In this document: one piece after another, positions 37,991 through 49,059 of the stretch
How the letters are laid out: each line of letters starts with the position of its first letter
Numbering within the stretch: the first letter of the stretch is position 1
Source: Carya illinoinensis
Lineage: Eukaryota; Streptophyta; Magnoliopsida; Fagales; Juglandaceae
Length of the DNA: 64,000 nucleotides
Direction of reading: 5' to 3'
Assembly: GCF_018687715.1 (NCBI RefSeq)
Contig: NC_056766.1
Location: forward strand, 20,381,001-20,445,000
Position numbers and translations under genes: made by a program
The notes under the pieces: model-generated
Seen by the model: the letters and a program-made list of their open reading frames with translations, nothing else
The model's database searches: none
Told to the model about the DNA's origin: nothing

Positions 37991-38600
37991 TTTGATGATC
38001 TTTCCTGATGGTTTGACGTTGGATAGAATAGCGATTATTCTGCAGGCTAGTTCCAACAGATGATTTACAGGAGAAAAATCGCCCAAAACCAGAGAGAAAA
38101 GTCTCTAGGGTTTAACGGAATATTATAAAATCAAGCAATGATCAAAATCAGTTCACAAGCCGGATTATTATAGCCAAAAATCGTGTTTATCCGAATTTTG
38201 CCAAAAATAGCAAAATTTCAGAAATCACTCCAAATTGAAATTCGAAATAAAATAAGCAATCTGCAAAAAATGACTTCCTAACTGACAAGCGAAATATTAC
38301 CATAAATAGAAAAAAATAACTAAAACTAGTGATTTGGAGAAGAAAATAGCAGAATTTGAGGTCCAAGAAAAGACACATGGAGCCATGCTCAATGTGGACA
38401 GCCTGCGCGCCGAAAAGAGCTTTCCGAATTGGGGTCTTATGTGCGATTCCGACACCCGTAGCCAAAGTTATGGCCAAAAGACTGAAACGCACTCAAAACG
38501 GCCCCAATGAGGAACATATCACAATCAATTCCTGCCTTTGCGCTAATCTGCCAACTCATGGTATCTCAGAGCCATCAAGGTGCAATCTGATAGCTCAACA
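37990..38600. other. Unidentified segment between copia integrase and RT
   Basis: About 600 bp with no match to the copia hinge, which is recognisable on both sides. It contains TGGTATCTCAGAGCC at about 38560, close to a tRNA-Met primer site, and AT-rich text before it. It may be a fragment of another retrotransposon. Limits are approximate and no target duplication was found. Confidence 0.4.
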
Positions 38601-39440
38601 TCATCTGTCTCGGATCCCCCTGCATCATGGTTCCATGTTGAACTTCTTCTATTGTGTTCTCTTTGTTGAGATTGAGACTTTTTGTGTTATTTATACCTCA
38701 TGTTTCTTCATTAATAGATTTCTTGGAGAGTGGAGAATTAGATTCATCAAATACTACATGCATAGATTCTTGTACAGTCAAAGTCTTTTTATTTAATACT
38801 CTATAAGTTTTACTATTAGTAAAATACCCGAGAAAAATACCTTCATTAAATTTTACATCAAATTTGCCTAAATTATCCCTGTCATTCAAAATAAAACATT
38901 TGCATCCACATACATGAAAGTAACCAATGTTGAGCTTTTTCTTATTTCAAAACTCATAGAGAGTTTTATCTAATTTAGACCTTAGCATAACTCTATTTAT
39001 AACATAACATGCAGTACTTACCTCTTCGGCCCAAAAATAACTAAGCAAGTTGTTCTCATTGAGCATTGTTCTTGCTATCTCTTGAAGAGATCTATTTTCC
39101 TCTCTATTATCTCATTTTGTTGAGGAGTTCGAGGCGCAGAAAAATTATGTACAAAACCATTTTCATCACAAAATATTTCAATATTTTTATTAACAAACTC
39201 TTTTCCCCTATCACTTTAGATACATGAAATAGCATAACCATTTTCATTTTGAATTCTCTTGCATAACTTGGTAAAAATATTATGTGTCTCATCTTTATGA
39301 GCAAGAAAGATGACCCAAGTATATCTAGAGAAATCATTAACAATAAAAAATGCATAATATTTTCCTCCTAGATTTGCAACTCTATTTGGTCCAAAAATAT
39401 CAATGTGTATCAGTTGCAATGGTCTAGTAGTGAAAATATG
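38600..39440 (-). pseudogene. Copia integrase core and hinge (3' part of integrase)
   Basis: Minus strand from 39440: TRPLQLIHIDIFGPNRV (first catalytic Asp) and FSRYTWVIFLAHKDE. Then SDRGKEF (second Asp) lies near 39205, after a stop, and NFSAPRTPQQNE (the Glu) near 39110. A hinge with NEGIFLGYFTNSKTYRVLN follows at 38889-38698. Stops and frameshifts are present. The N-terminal HHCC part lies at 44900-45000 on the other side of the MULE. Confidence 0.85.
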
Positions 39441-39483
39441 TTTCTTGATTTTAAAAGAAGTTTTTGTTTATGAGAAGAGCTTT

Positions 39484-39545
39484 GGAGCGGTACGTACCGT
39501 TTTTCTAGTGAAACCAGCCTCTAATAACAGGCTGCCACGTCATTA
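39484..39545 (+). repeat. MULE left terminal inverted repeat
   Basis: Pairs imperfectly with 44818-44882 on the opposite strand. Shared blocks are CGGTAC, AAAC(C)AGCCTC, and GCCACGT near the inner edge. Confidence 0.65.
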
Positions 39546-39820
39546 ATGTAGTAAAATCTTTCATGAGGATCACCCCATCTGATTTTTCCCCCAAAATCCC
39601 AAAACATTTCCCTCGATCAGATTTCACCTCATTCAGACGCTGCCCAGCCACACGATTCCAGCCCCATCCAGTTGCTACCGCCACCAGACGTGACCACCAG
39701 CTAGCTCGCTGCTGCTACCAGACGCTGCCACCAGCCCGACGTAGCCACCACCAGCCCTACGTAGCCACCAGCCCGACGCAACCACCACCTCAACGCAGTC
39801 AGCCACCACCGTCATCCTCC

Positions 39821-42267
39821 ATGGTTTGTTTTTACAGCTCCTTTTTTTCTGTCCGTCTGATTATAGGTGTGGGTCATTGTTTTCATTACAATTTACACTG
39901 CATGAAAGACAAATGAAATTAACATTGAAAACAAATGTGCACTGCCAGTGTAGTAATCGGAATACATCTTATTGCTAACTTGAGAAACATATAAATTTTA
40001 ACTTACCTGATTTATGGGGAGTAAAATGTTTGTACCACTAGGGCCGTATAAATCCACTCTGTTTTTATTTGGTATGAAATACTGATTTTGATTTTGATTT
40101 TTACTAGAGAGTTCATCCATCTACCCCCTATTTTTATGAAAATAACTATCAAATAAAGTTATTTGCTTTTGAAAAAAAAAAAAAAAGATTTTGGCACTGA
40201 TAGAGCATGTGTTTTAATGTTAGTGGTGCTCACTACTTAAATACCTCCCAAATTAGGTGTTGAACCTTCTCACCAAGACTATTTTAATGTGCATGCGTAG
40301 CTTTCATTAATGTAAGAGTCAGGGTGAAGTACTGATTTTCTATACTACTATTTTTTATTTTATTGAAGGATCGTATATCAAGTTGGGATAGCGATGAAGT
40401 TGAGGTAATGATAAGTAAAAATTGTCCAGAAGTTGGAGATGTAGGTTCTGAGGCTGAAATTGTGACTGAAAATGAGAATGAAAATGTGGAAGAAGAATGT
40501 GATGTAGATGTGGATGTGGAAGAACGGGGGAATGTGATTTCCTCTTCTAATAGTGGTCCTTTAGAGCCATTTATCGGTATGAAATTTGATGACGTAGAAG
40601 ATGCCCAGACATTTTATAAGGCGTATGCAAGACGAAGAGGTTTTTCAATGCGGACCAACCATTCTAGATTGTCAAAAGAAGAGAAAAAATTGATTGCGGT
40701 GGACTATGTTTGTTCAAGGGAAGGATTTCGGCATGAAAGTCGCAAACAAAAGGAACGAACCATTCCTGAACCTGCTGAGACAAAAATTGGATGTAAAGCA
40801 ATAATGGCAATAAGAAAAGACGGTGAACAGTGGGCAGTAACTAAGTTTGTTCCCGAACATAACCACGAGCTACTTACACTAAGAAGTACTAGTTTGCTAC
40901 GTGGACATAGAGGAGTGACACGTGCTCAAAAAAAGCTTATTCTCACTTTGAATGAGTCTGGTGTACCGACAAGAAAGATAATGTCAGTGCTAAGTAAAGA
41001 ATCAGGTGGTGACTTTAACGTTGGATGCATTGGCAAGGACGTGGAAAATTTCTTGGGAAATAAAAGAAGAAAATTATTTGAAGAGGGAGATGCACAAAGG
41101 TTATATACTTACTTTCTTGATAGACAATGCAAAGAACCTGGGTTTGTATACTCCATGCAAGTTGATGAGAATGGATGTATGGGATCTTGTTTTTGGGCAA
41201 ATGCAAGGTCAAGGGCTGCATACCAATACTTTGGGGATGTTGTGACTTTTGATGCCACGTATTTGACAAATATATATAAGATGCCATTTGTGCCATTTTC
41301 TGGAGTTAACCATCATCACCAAACCATAATGTTTGGTTGTGCCTTATTGGTTAATGAAACAGCAGAATCCTATACATGGTTGTTGAGAACATGGCAAGAG
41401 GCAATGCTTGGGAAGGCTCCTAAAACTATAATTACCGATGACGACAAGGCGATGGCAAAGGCCATTGTAGAAGTACTACCAAACACAACTCATAGGTTGT
41501 GCTTGTGGCATATTTTACAAAAATTTCTTGAACATTTAGCCCATGTGTATAACAAATTTCCAGACTTCCAAAAAGATTTTCGCCATTGTATCCATGAGAC
41601 TATCACGATTGATGAGTTTGAAGAAGAATGGACATCAATATTGCTTAAGTATGGGCTAATAGATAACACTTGGCTGCAAAATCTTTATAACCGACGGGAA
41701 ATGTGGGTTCCAGCTTACTTGCGAAGTACATTTTGTGCTGGTATGTCAACAACTCAAAGGAGTGAAAGCATGAACAAGTTTTTCAAGGATTATGTTCATT
41801 CAAGCACTATGGTGAGTGACTTTGTGCATCAATATGAGAAAACATTAAATGCACGTTACTTTAAAGAGAAAGAAAAGGATGTGCGAACAATATCTACACG
41901 AGCAATATTGAAAACGGGTTACAAAATTGAAGAAGAGGCGGCCTTAGTCTATACAAGAAAGTCTTTTATGAAATTTCAAGATGAGCTTTTCAGTAGCCAA
42001 CGATACAAGTCAACCAAACATCAAAGTGATGGTGAAAGCAAGACATATGGAGTGACACCTCAGTGTAAAGAAAGCCCTGTCTATTATGTGACATTGGAGT
42101 CCGGACAAGAAAAGGCAACATGCACATGCCACATGTATGAGTTTTATGGAATTATTTGTAGGCACATTCTATGTGTCTTTGGCAAGAAATTCAAATTAGA
42201 TATGTTGCCACGGCAATATATTCTAGAGAGATGGACAGTTAATGCTAAGAGTCGAGCCAATTCTTGA
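39821..42267 (+). CDS. MULE transposase of the FAR1/FHY3 family (FAR1 DNA-binding, MULE, SWIM)
   Basis: Predicted splicing joins an ATG at 39821-39823 (donor GTTTGT) to exon 2 at 40369 (acceptor TTGAAG), giving M-DRISSWDSDE and 633 codons to TGA 42265. Residues from that Met: an acidic N-terminus (about 30-55); FAR1 zinc domain with C116, C143, H165 and H167; MULE transposase with acidic residues D296 (FDATY), D358-D360 (TDDDK) and E467 (RSES), plus LCLWH near 379-382; and SWIM finger C586-x-C588...C598-x-H600. The DDE triad is complete, unlike many domesticated FAR1-related genes. Position between inverted repeats argues for a transposon gene rather than a host regulator. The homologous C-terminal tail continues in another frame to 42658, so a one-base indel has probably shortened it. 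Without the intron the first ATG would be at 40411. Confidence 0.85.
39824..40368 (+). other. Predicted first intron of the transposase gene
   Basis: 545 bp, GT...AG, T-rich before the acceptor (TTTTTTATTTTATTGAAG). The upstream exon region 39563-39823 is Pro/Arg/His-codon rich and probably a leader. Confidence 0.55.
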
Positions 42268-42658
42268 AATCCCAACTTCTGAAGCACATGTAACAACACA
42301 AGATGATCCTACCATGAGGAAAAGCAAGTTAGCGATGCAATTTTATGAGATTTTAGAACTTGGGTCACAATCAATACAAAAATTCAATCACCTCTCTCTT
42401 GCATTAGACAAGGTCCACAAAGAGTTGCTTTTAATTGAAGATGGTCAGGAAAAAAATTCAACCAATGATTCTGTGATGTTAAGAAGTCAGGTTGTATCAA
42501 ATTTTTCACAAATGATACAGGATCCTCCACGGGTGCCAACAAAAGGACGACCAAAATCTTTGAGAAATAAGAATCCAAAAGAGACTCAACCACCAAAGAA
42601 AAGACATTGTAGCATTTGCAAGAATGAGGGACATACTAAGAATAATGTCCTTCAGTGA
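42245..42658 (+). pseudogene. Frameshifted C-terminal tail of the MULE transposase
   Basis: The frame overlapping the end of the main ORF carries SKLAMQFYEILELGSQS and NHLSLALDKVHKELL, which in FAR1-related proteins follow the SWIM finger directly. It ends with a basic stretch and a zinc-knuckle-like CSICKNEGHTKNN, in which the last Cys position reads Val. A Cys codon lies one base out of frame there, hinting at a second small indel. It is not joined to the main ORF by an obvious intron. Confidence 0.7.
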
Positions 42659-42659
42659 G

Positions 42660-44460
42660 GTATACATATATACAAATTTTTAATCTAATGTTAAAATTTT
42701 GTTGCTTGTTTTTTATCTGAGAGCAACTTCGCCATTGTGTTTTTTTGTAGGGATCTTGGGCATACGACTGACAACGTGTCTCAGAACTTGGATCAGAACT
42801 TGGATCTTTAATTACGATGGTAATACTTATTTGTGTTTTATTTGTGATTATGTAATACTTGTATTGATTTTATTTTTATGTTACGGTGGTATTTGTATTA
42901 ATTGATTTCTTTTTTTTAATATTATAGTGCAAAATCATTGGAGTTAAATGGTGAAGCTTTTGCATTATGGATGAGTTTTGGCTTATATTACAATGAATGA
43001 AGAAGGATGTATTGGTCGTCAACTTATTTGATGATATTGTGGAGTTTATGTAACTCATTGTGAAACTTGAGAATTTTTATGGTGAAGACATTTATTTTAT
43101 GTTTTTTATGTTGTGTAGTGAATGAGATTTTAATCATTAATATTTAATGGGATGTGGAGTTTTTGTATCTTTTAATCATCAATACAGTTGGCATTATTTG
43201 ACTTATACATTCATAAGAAAATTACATCAGGTAATGAAAGAGGGCCTGCATTAAGGTGTCATTCACCTTGGGAAAACCAAGTCAGGTTGTATAAAACTAT
43301 TATTGTCATTACAAAATAATGATTACAAATAACTTAATGATTACATGAGTCTTAGCAATGACTGAATTACATTCTTTTTGTTCGGATACATAAAACTTAT
43401 AATCACAATAAAACAACCATGACAAGAACAACACTTTAATAGTTCCCTTGTACTTCTTCTCTATGACTTGTAATTTGGCTTGTTCATCATGTATCCTGTC
43501 GTTCCTCTTTCATTAGCAAAAAGGTCAATCAAAAGTAGCCACATCTTTCCCTCTTGTAGTCCAAGAGCTTTTGAACCGGAATGAGAACTTGAAGTATTCA
43601 TTACTGAAATATAGATAAAATATGTTAAAATCTAAAATATAGTTGCACATTTTACATCATCAGTACACAACATGGGAGAGGGGAAAAAAAAACCATTACC
43701 ACAAATGCAAGACTCGGGTTTTGCAAATTAAAACAGAGTAAATTAACTTGGCATAACTCTAGTTTTCTATTTTTAGCAGCTAGGCAAGATTGTGAAGCAT
43801 GAACCACAAGATAAGCATTGTATTTAGGCAAGGATAAACACAAGAGCATTGTGTTTGTGTACACGGTACAGTTGAGAAAAAAAAATTCTGAAATTGTGAA
43901 CCAAGAAATGTGATTAAAACTGCTAAGAATATATGCACTCATGCACTGTCATATACATAACATAACTTGGAGTTGTAAGGGAGACTTAATTAGTGATTGG
44001 TTTCATTTAAGACAATAGATAGAATAATTCCTAAAAGATTAGGCTATGATATTTTTGGAACATGCAGCAAATTTGAGGTGGTTTTTACCAAACACTCAAA
44101 ACTATCCACGGGACATGCAAAAAGGAGCCAATCTTTGGGACAGTGAACAAATTTGAGGCCTGAAGGCTCCCTGTTTTGGGTATGGTATTTTCTGAAAAAT
44201 ATGTAACATGTAACAGTCTTTGAGGAAATTTGTCAAACACCTTCCCTACATAAAATGTTCTTTCTTTACCGAATACTTCTATACAGTTCATTGGTTCCCT
44301 TATTCACAAACGATACATACTCAACCCAGATTCACAACAAACATCTAAATTTCATCACTTATCACTAACGTATTACACCTATCTCAGATCTTAACTCAGT
44401 CCAAACCAAATAAAGATAAACGTTCTATAAAATTAAAAAAAAATTAAAAATCCAGCTCAA
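42660..44460. other. MULE 3' half without clear genes
   Basis: AT-rich. The only suggestive coding trace is on the minus strand, about 43600-43330. An ATG after a TTTCAG acceptor-like site opens a short frame (MNTSSSHSGSKALGLQEGK), which continues after a shift as DEQAKLQVIEKKYKGTIKVL plus a hydrophobic segment. It may be a relic of a second element-encoded small protein; otherwise nothing is seen. Confidence 0.35.
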
Positions 44461-44486
44461 TACTTACCACTCTTGGGCTGACTGGC

Positions 44487-44790
44487 GTCGATGGGTATTT
44501 GATGAGAGAGAGAGAGAGACGAGCTCTTCGGTGTGATTGGGAAACATAGACGAGAAAGAGGGCCGTGTGGTACTTTTTGGATTTGAGAAAGATGAATTTC
44601 GATGCCCACTATTTTTTTTGGCTAGCGTCGAAATTTTTTTTGGATTCGAGAGAGATGAACTTCGGTGCCGGCATCGATGGGTATTTGATGAGAGAGAGAG
44701 AGACGAGATCTGTGAGAGAGAGAGAGAGACGAGCACGAGGGAGAGCTTCTGTGATGAGTTTTCGAGAGGGAGAGAGAGAGACGCTTCGGT
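44487..44790 (+). repeat. GA-rich subterminal repeat of the MULE
   Basis: The segment with ATGGGTATTTGATGAGAGAG occurs at 44491 and again at 44677, 186 bp apart. Each is followed by a GA run and ACGAG. Further GA runs reach 44790. On the minus strand this is CT-rich, like many plant leaders. Confidence 0.75.
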
Positions 44791-44817
44791 GCGTACAAGC
44801 CCATTTGTTCATTCCTG

Positions 44818-44882
44818 GGTAGGCTACGTGGCTTTATTTCATTGGAGGCTGTTTTAAAGCCTACTTCAGATGTACCGACCTG
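44818..44882 (-). repeat. MULE right terminal inverted repeat
   Basis: Inverted and diverged partner of 39484-39545. Its outer end reads GGTCGGTACA on the minus strand. Confidence 0.65.
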
Positions 44883-44899
44883 AAGGTTTTCTCTTTGTT

Positions 44900-45430
44900 T
44901 ATTTACCAAATTGGCATGCATCACAAATTTTGTCTTTAAAAAAATTTATTTTTTGTAAACCTTTAACAAGATCATTTTTTGAAAGTTTTGGAAATAAGTT
45001 CTACGTTGGCATGACCTAATCTTCTATGCCATAGCCAACTACTTTCATTTTGAGCTGAAAAGCAAATATCATCTTGTGAGGTAATTTCTTCAAAATCCAT
45101 TGTATAAACATTGTTGCTTCTAAAAGTAATAAAACAAATATTACAATCATGATCATTCAAACTAATGCACTTATCCATTTTAAAAGTAACTGTAAATCCT
45201 TTATCACATAATTGACTTATGCTCAAAAGATTATGTTTTAGACCTTCAACAAGTAGAACATCTTCAATTATGAGAGAATATTCATTATCAATTTTACCTA
45301 TTCCCACGATCTTCCCTTTCGAGTTGTCTCCAAATGTCACGAATCCTTCTTCTTTAGATTTAAGATCAAAGAACTTAGTCTTATCTCCCGTCATGTGTCT
45401 TGAACATCCACTATCTAAAAACTATTTGTT
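44900..45430 (-). pseudogene. Copia protease and N-terminal integrase (pseudogene)
   Basis: From the right on the minus strand: protease active site FLDSGCSRHMTG (about 45425-45390), then GIGKI...LLSISQLCDKGFTVTF. The integrase zinc-binding region follows, with SWLWHRRLGHAN (His pair) and KICDACQFGK (Cys pair, about 44935-44905), after which the MULE interrupts. The 140-codon stretch 45394-44972 is open. A stop follows CQFGK. Confidence 0.87.
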
Positions 45431-45508
45431 TTTGCTTGTGGAGGACTTCATGCATAGCTATAAAAACAATTAAAATGATTTTTCTTGTACCCAAGTTCTT
45501 TGAATCCT

Positions 45509-47060
45509 TTATTTATTAGTATTAGAAGAAACAAGAGTTTTAAGTACCCATATAGCCCTAATAGTCATTGTATAATTTCTTCTAATAGGACAAGTATGAT
45601 AATTATGAGTATTTCTATTACAGAAATTGCAAATAACATGTGACATATATGAAGAACTTGAATGATTAAAATAGTATCTTTTTTTGAAAAAATTATTTTT
45701 ATGAAAAGAATTTTGAATATTGGTCTTTGATATAGAAGGATTATTAAAGAAATTTTTATAAGGTTTGTATTTTTGTTTTGGCATATATCTCAAGCCTGTC
45801 TTGTCAAAAACACATCTTTGACTACAAAGAAGTTTTTCAATTTTTTTTTTTCCATTTATAAAGTTTTTAACAATATTTTCTAAATCAATTTTCTTCTTAT
45901 TCAACTCAAGATTTTCATCTTTCAAAACGATATTTTCTTTTATTAAAATATCAATTTCGTTTGTTAAAGAAGAATTTTTCTTTTTCAAAGCAGTATACTT
46001 GATACCCAATTTTTCAAGTTCCTCATACACCTCTTCTAAAACATTTTGCAATTCTTCATATGAAAGATCTTCAATATTATCAAAATTTATTACCTCAATG
46101 TCATCTTTAACCATAAGACAAAGATTTGTTGATTCTCCATTGCTTGCTTCACTATCTGACCTATTTGAATCATCATCTCATGTAGCTTTCATTACTTTCT
46201 TGCCCTTATTTCGATCTTTCTTTAGCAGAGGACATTCTGGCTTGGTATGACCAAACTTATTGTATTTATAACAAATTAAAGTGTCATTTTTACCTAAATC
46301 TTTCTTGGAAAACTTTTTGAAAGATTTTCTCGGATGAGTTTTATTTTTTTTTTTAAGAATCTCTGAATTTTTCTTGTTATCATCGTAACTTCTTTATCTT
46401 TATCTTCATTTTTCTCATCTTCATCACTTTCACTTTCATGAGGAACAGCTTTAAGTGTCAAGCTCTTCTTTGGCTTTCCTTCTTCTTCTCCTCTTTTCAA
46501 TGTGTACTCATGGGTGATAAGTGACCTGATGAGAATTTTTTTTACTATCTCCACCTTGGAATAAATTTTGCCAAGAGCTATCAAGCTGTTAATGATGTTA
46601 GTAAAACGAGTGTGTATATTAGAAATAGATTCGTCATCATTCATCTTAAACATTTCATATTCATGTGTAAAAATATAAATTTTTGATTCCTTGACTTACA
46701 AAATTCTTTCGTAAATAACTTCCAAGTTATCCCAAATTTCTTTTGTCATAGCGCAAGTCATTATTCTATTAAACTCATTTCCATTGAGAGCATTAAATAA
46801 TAAATTCATACCAATTAAATTCAAAGTATAGAGTCTATCGTCTTCACGATCAAATTCTTCTTCTTTCTTTTTGACCTTTACCCCATCACCACTTTTGTTG
46901 AAATATAAGATCCATTTACAATATATTTCCAGATTTCTCGACTTTGAGCCTGAAGGAATATTCTCATTCTAACTTTCTAGAATGAGTAATTGTCTCCACA
47001 AAAGAGTGGAGGCGGGCTGCTAGATTGACCTTCACCAAATGAAGCTGCAATCTTAATCAT
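45509..47060 (-). pseudogene. Copia gag pseudogene
   Basis: A start at 47060 gives MIKIAASFGEGQSS, and GDNYSF follows in frame; this is a SIRE-type Gag N-terminus. A capsid segment with SISNIHTRFTNIINSL is open at 46653-46294. A first knuckle near 46250 reads CYKYNKFGHTKPEC, with Tyr replacing the second Cys. A 201-codon stretch (46114-45509) is a long Glu/Lys/Leu coiled coil followed by an intact CX2CX4HX4C knuckle (CNFCNRNTHNYHTC). Stops and frameshifts break the frame between 47000 and 46650 and around 46290-46120. Gag forms the particle around element RNA. Confidence 0.85.
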
Positions 47061-47295
47061 AAGATCTTAACTCAAAAGATAGTTAATCTTATAACAGAGC
47101 TCTTAGCTTTGATACCAATTGTTACTGATCATAGACAACACCTATGTTACCTAACAATTGTACCTACCAGACTAGCCGGCTACCGTCTCTACCGGTGCAT
47201 CGTCACCCATAGTCGGAGAGTCTTGCTTTGGTGACACAGTCATAAGCGAGAGTTTCCATGAGTGATCTGTCTATATGAACAGTACAGGTCAACTA

Positions 47296-47307
47296 GCTCT
47301 TATACCA
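47296..47307 (-). other. Primer-binding site of the copia element
   Basis: On the minus strand TGGTATAAGAGC, one mismatch from the initiator tRNA-Met complement, lies two bases after the 5' LTR. Confidence 0.8.
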
Positions 47308-47309
47308 AT

Positions 47310-48716
47310 TGTTGCCCAGATGACTAACACAAGAGGGAGGGTGAATTAAGTTGTATTAAAAAAAATAATAATTATAAATCAAATATATAATATAAAATAT
47401 AAACAAAATATGAAACAACAATAAATATAAAGAGTAAGGGTAAGAGAGAAGCAAACTCAATATGTTAATGAAGTTCAGCCCCATTGCCTACGTCCTCGCC
47501 TCAAGCTACCCCTTGAGGATCCCAAATTCACTATTCAACCTCCTTCAGGTGGAAATAGGAACCTATTATACCTTTGAACAATACCGCTACATAGGATCCG
47601 TGTAGAACACCCTCTACATTTACAATCACCTTATACGTGATGATTTAACTATTCCCGGTGTAGAACACTTTCTACACACACAAGAGTTATACATACCCTT
47701 TTACTGATACAAGAGCTGATAGTGGGTAGGATATCAGAAAACACTCCTCAATGAGTGAAATAAGAACAATACAACGCAAACTATATCTCTCTCAAAATGA
47801 ATAAGCATTAAGGCTCAATACTTAGAGAAGAGAGAATGAAAGTTTTGAATGAAAGTTGTATGCTCTAGATGTTGTAAATATGAAACTCTCAAATGATCTA
47901 TTTATAGACATATAAGACTTCATATTCAAATTTAAAAAGATTCACATGTCAAAGACAACATCATTCACTTTTTTTAAAAATTCAAATAAAAGGTTATTCT
48001 TTTTCAATTATAAAAAATAACATCATTTATTTTTCAAAAATTTCAAACTTAATCTTTTACTTTTGACATATGACAAAAAGAGCACACTTTACTTTTCAAA
48101 TATTTCAAACCGAATCTTTTTACTTTTTGCATATGATAAAAGGAGCACACTTTACTTTTCAAAATTTTCAAACCTAATTTTTTTTTTATTTTTTGCATAT
48201 GACAAAAGGAGCACACTTTAATTTTTAAAATTTTCAAACAAAATCATCTACCGTTTGCATAAGTTAAAAAAAAGCATCAATCACTTTTGAAAATATTCAA
48301 ATAAAATATGCACATGTGAAAGATGACAATCAATTATCTTTAATATTTTCAAAGTTCAACCTTTTAATTAAGGTATGCACATGTGAAAGATGATAATCAA
48401 TCATCTTTCAAAATTTTCAAATTTAATTTTCAAAAAATTCATGCACATGTGGAAAATGTATTTTAATACTTTATGAAAAAATATTAATTTTGATCCTTAA
48501 TTCTAATTTTGAATTTTTAAGAGATTTACAACATTGCTCTATGATTTTAATGTGAATTTGTTCCCTTCTTGCTCATGCTTGTTTCCTTGATGTGCTTGAC
48601 TACATTGTGTAGACAACTTAAGTTTGAAACTTCTTTATTCTTTGAATTCATTTGTTATCATCAAAATCCACATGTAAATATATAATTACACAAAATTTAA
48701 AATCTTAGGTTCAACA
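47310..48716 (-). repeat. Copia 5' LTR
   Basis: 1,407 bp; on the minus strand TGTTGAACC... to ...CTGGGCAACA. It includes a short internal repeat family near 48045-48240 (about 60-bp units with GCATATGACAAAAGGAGCACACTTTA-like text). Confidence 0.88.
48045..48240. repeat. Tandem repeat of about 60 bp inside the copia 5' LTR
   Basis: Three to four units, each with CATATGA(C/T)AAAA.GAGCACACTTTA followed by TTTTCAAA and an AT-rich spacer. The 3' LTR lacks this block. Confidence 0.75.
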
Positions 48717-49059
48717 GCCCTCTTGAAGAGATCTGATCATCCATGTGGGGGATAAAATTTGTTGGTCAAAAACAATATTAAGGTGCCCAATTTCACGGGT
48801 CATAATGGGTCTAAACTGAATAGGCCTCAATTAGGAATTATAAAAGGGGTTGGATTGCTATCAATGCCAAATCCAATTTCTCTTGGTCCAATCAAATATC
48901 CAAGGTTAAAAAGGTTAGATAATGATGTTCTGACATGAATTTGAAGGATTGATAGCATGTGAAAGTAATTTAATCAAGCAATTAAACACAATGCTAGAAA
49001 CCGATTCAGTTAGGATTTTGAGGTTAACTTTAGGATTTGGATAAAACTGCTTAGGATTT
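48717..49059 (-). repeat. Inverted LTR-C, segment 2
   Basis: Resumes LTR-C directly after the copia element; the first five bases are the GCCCT duplication. It aligns with LTR-A around 22160-21840 in reverse. It is cut at 49059 by gypsy-E, whose duplication GATTT is 49055-49059. Confidence 0.87.

Larger units (their letters stand above)
39484..44882 (+). mobile_element. FAR1-type Mutator-like transposon (MULE) nested in the copia integrase
   Basis: The ends are inverted: GGAGCGGTACGTACCG... at 39484, and GGTCGGTACAT... read inward on the minus strand from 44880. Both ends then share an AGCCTC.AAT motif and GCCACGT, giving imperfect terminal inverted repeats of about 60 bp. Inside are a FAR1/MULE/SWIM transposase on the plus strand and 2.2 kb of mostly non-coding DNA. 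The flanks are the two halves of copia integrase (…CDACQFGK and TKTSFKIKK…). The flanking duplication resembles GAAG.TTTT but its exact limits are unclear, so the ends are good to about 20 bp. Confidence 0.75.
34749..48716 (-). mobile_element. SIRE/Maximus-like Ty1/copia element, decayed, carrying nested insertions
   Basis: Ends TGTTG...CAACA. GCCCT is duplicated at 34744-34748 and 48717-48721. On the minus strand the order is 5' LTR (48716-47310), primer site, gag (47060-45509), protease, integrase, reverse transcriptase, RNase H (to 36690), antisense ORF relic, purine tracts and 3' LTR (35286-34749). Gag before protease-integrase-RT-RNaseH is the copia order. The long space after RNase H, the LTR start sequence and the coiled-coil Gag suggest SIRE/Maximus. 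A MULE (about 39484-44882) splits the integrase, and a further segment of about 600 bp lies between integrase and RT. Confidence 0.9.

Noticed and set aside
39440..39484. Clean 9-bp MULE target duplication
   Set aside because: The two copia flanks share an A/T-rich overlap (GAAG.TTTT...) longer than 9 bp and with mismatches, so the exact duplication could not be fixed by eye.
44464..44924. Ser/Leu/Arg-rich minus-strand and Glu/Arg-rich plus-strand frames
   Set aside because: Produced by the GA-rich subterminal repeat of the MULE.
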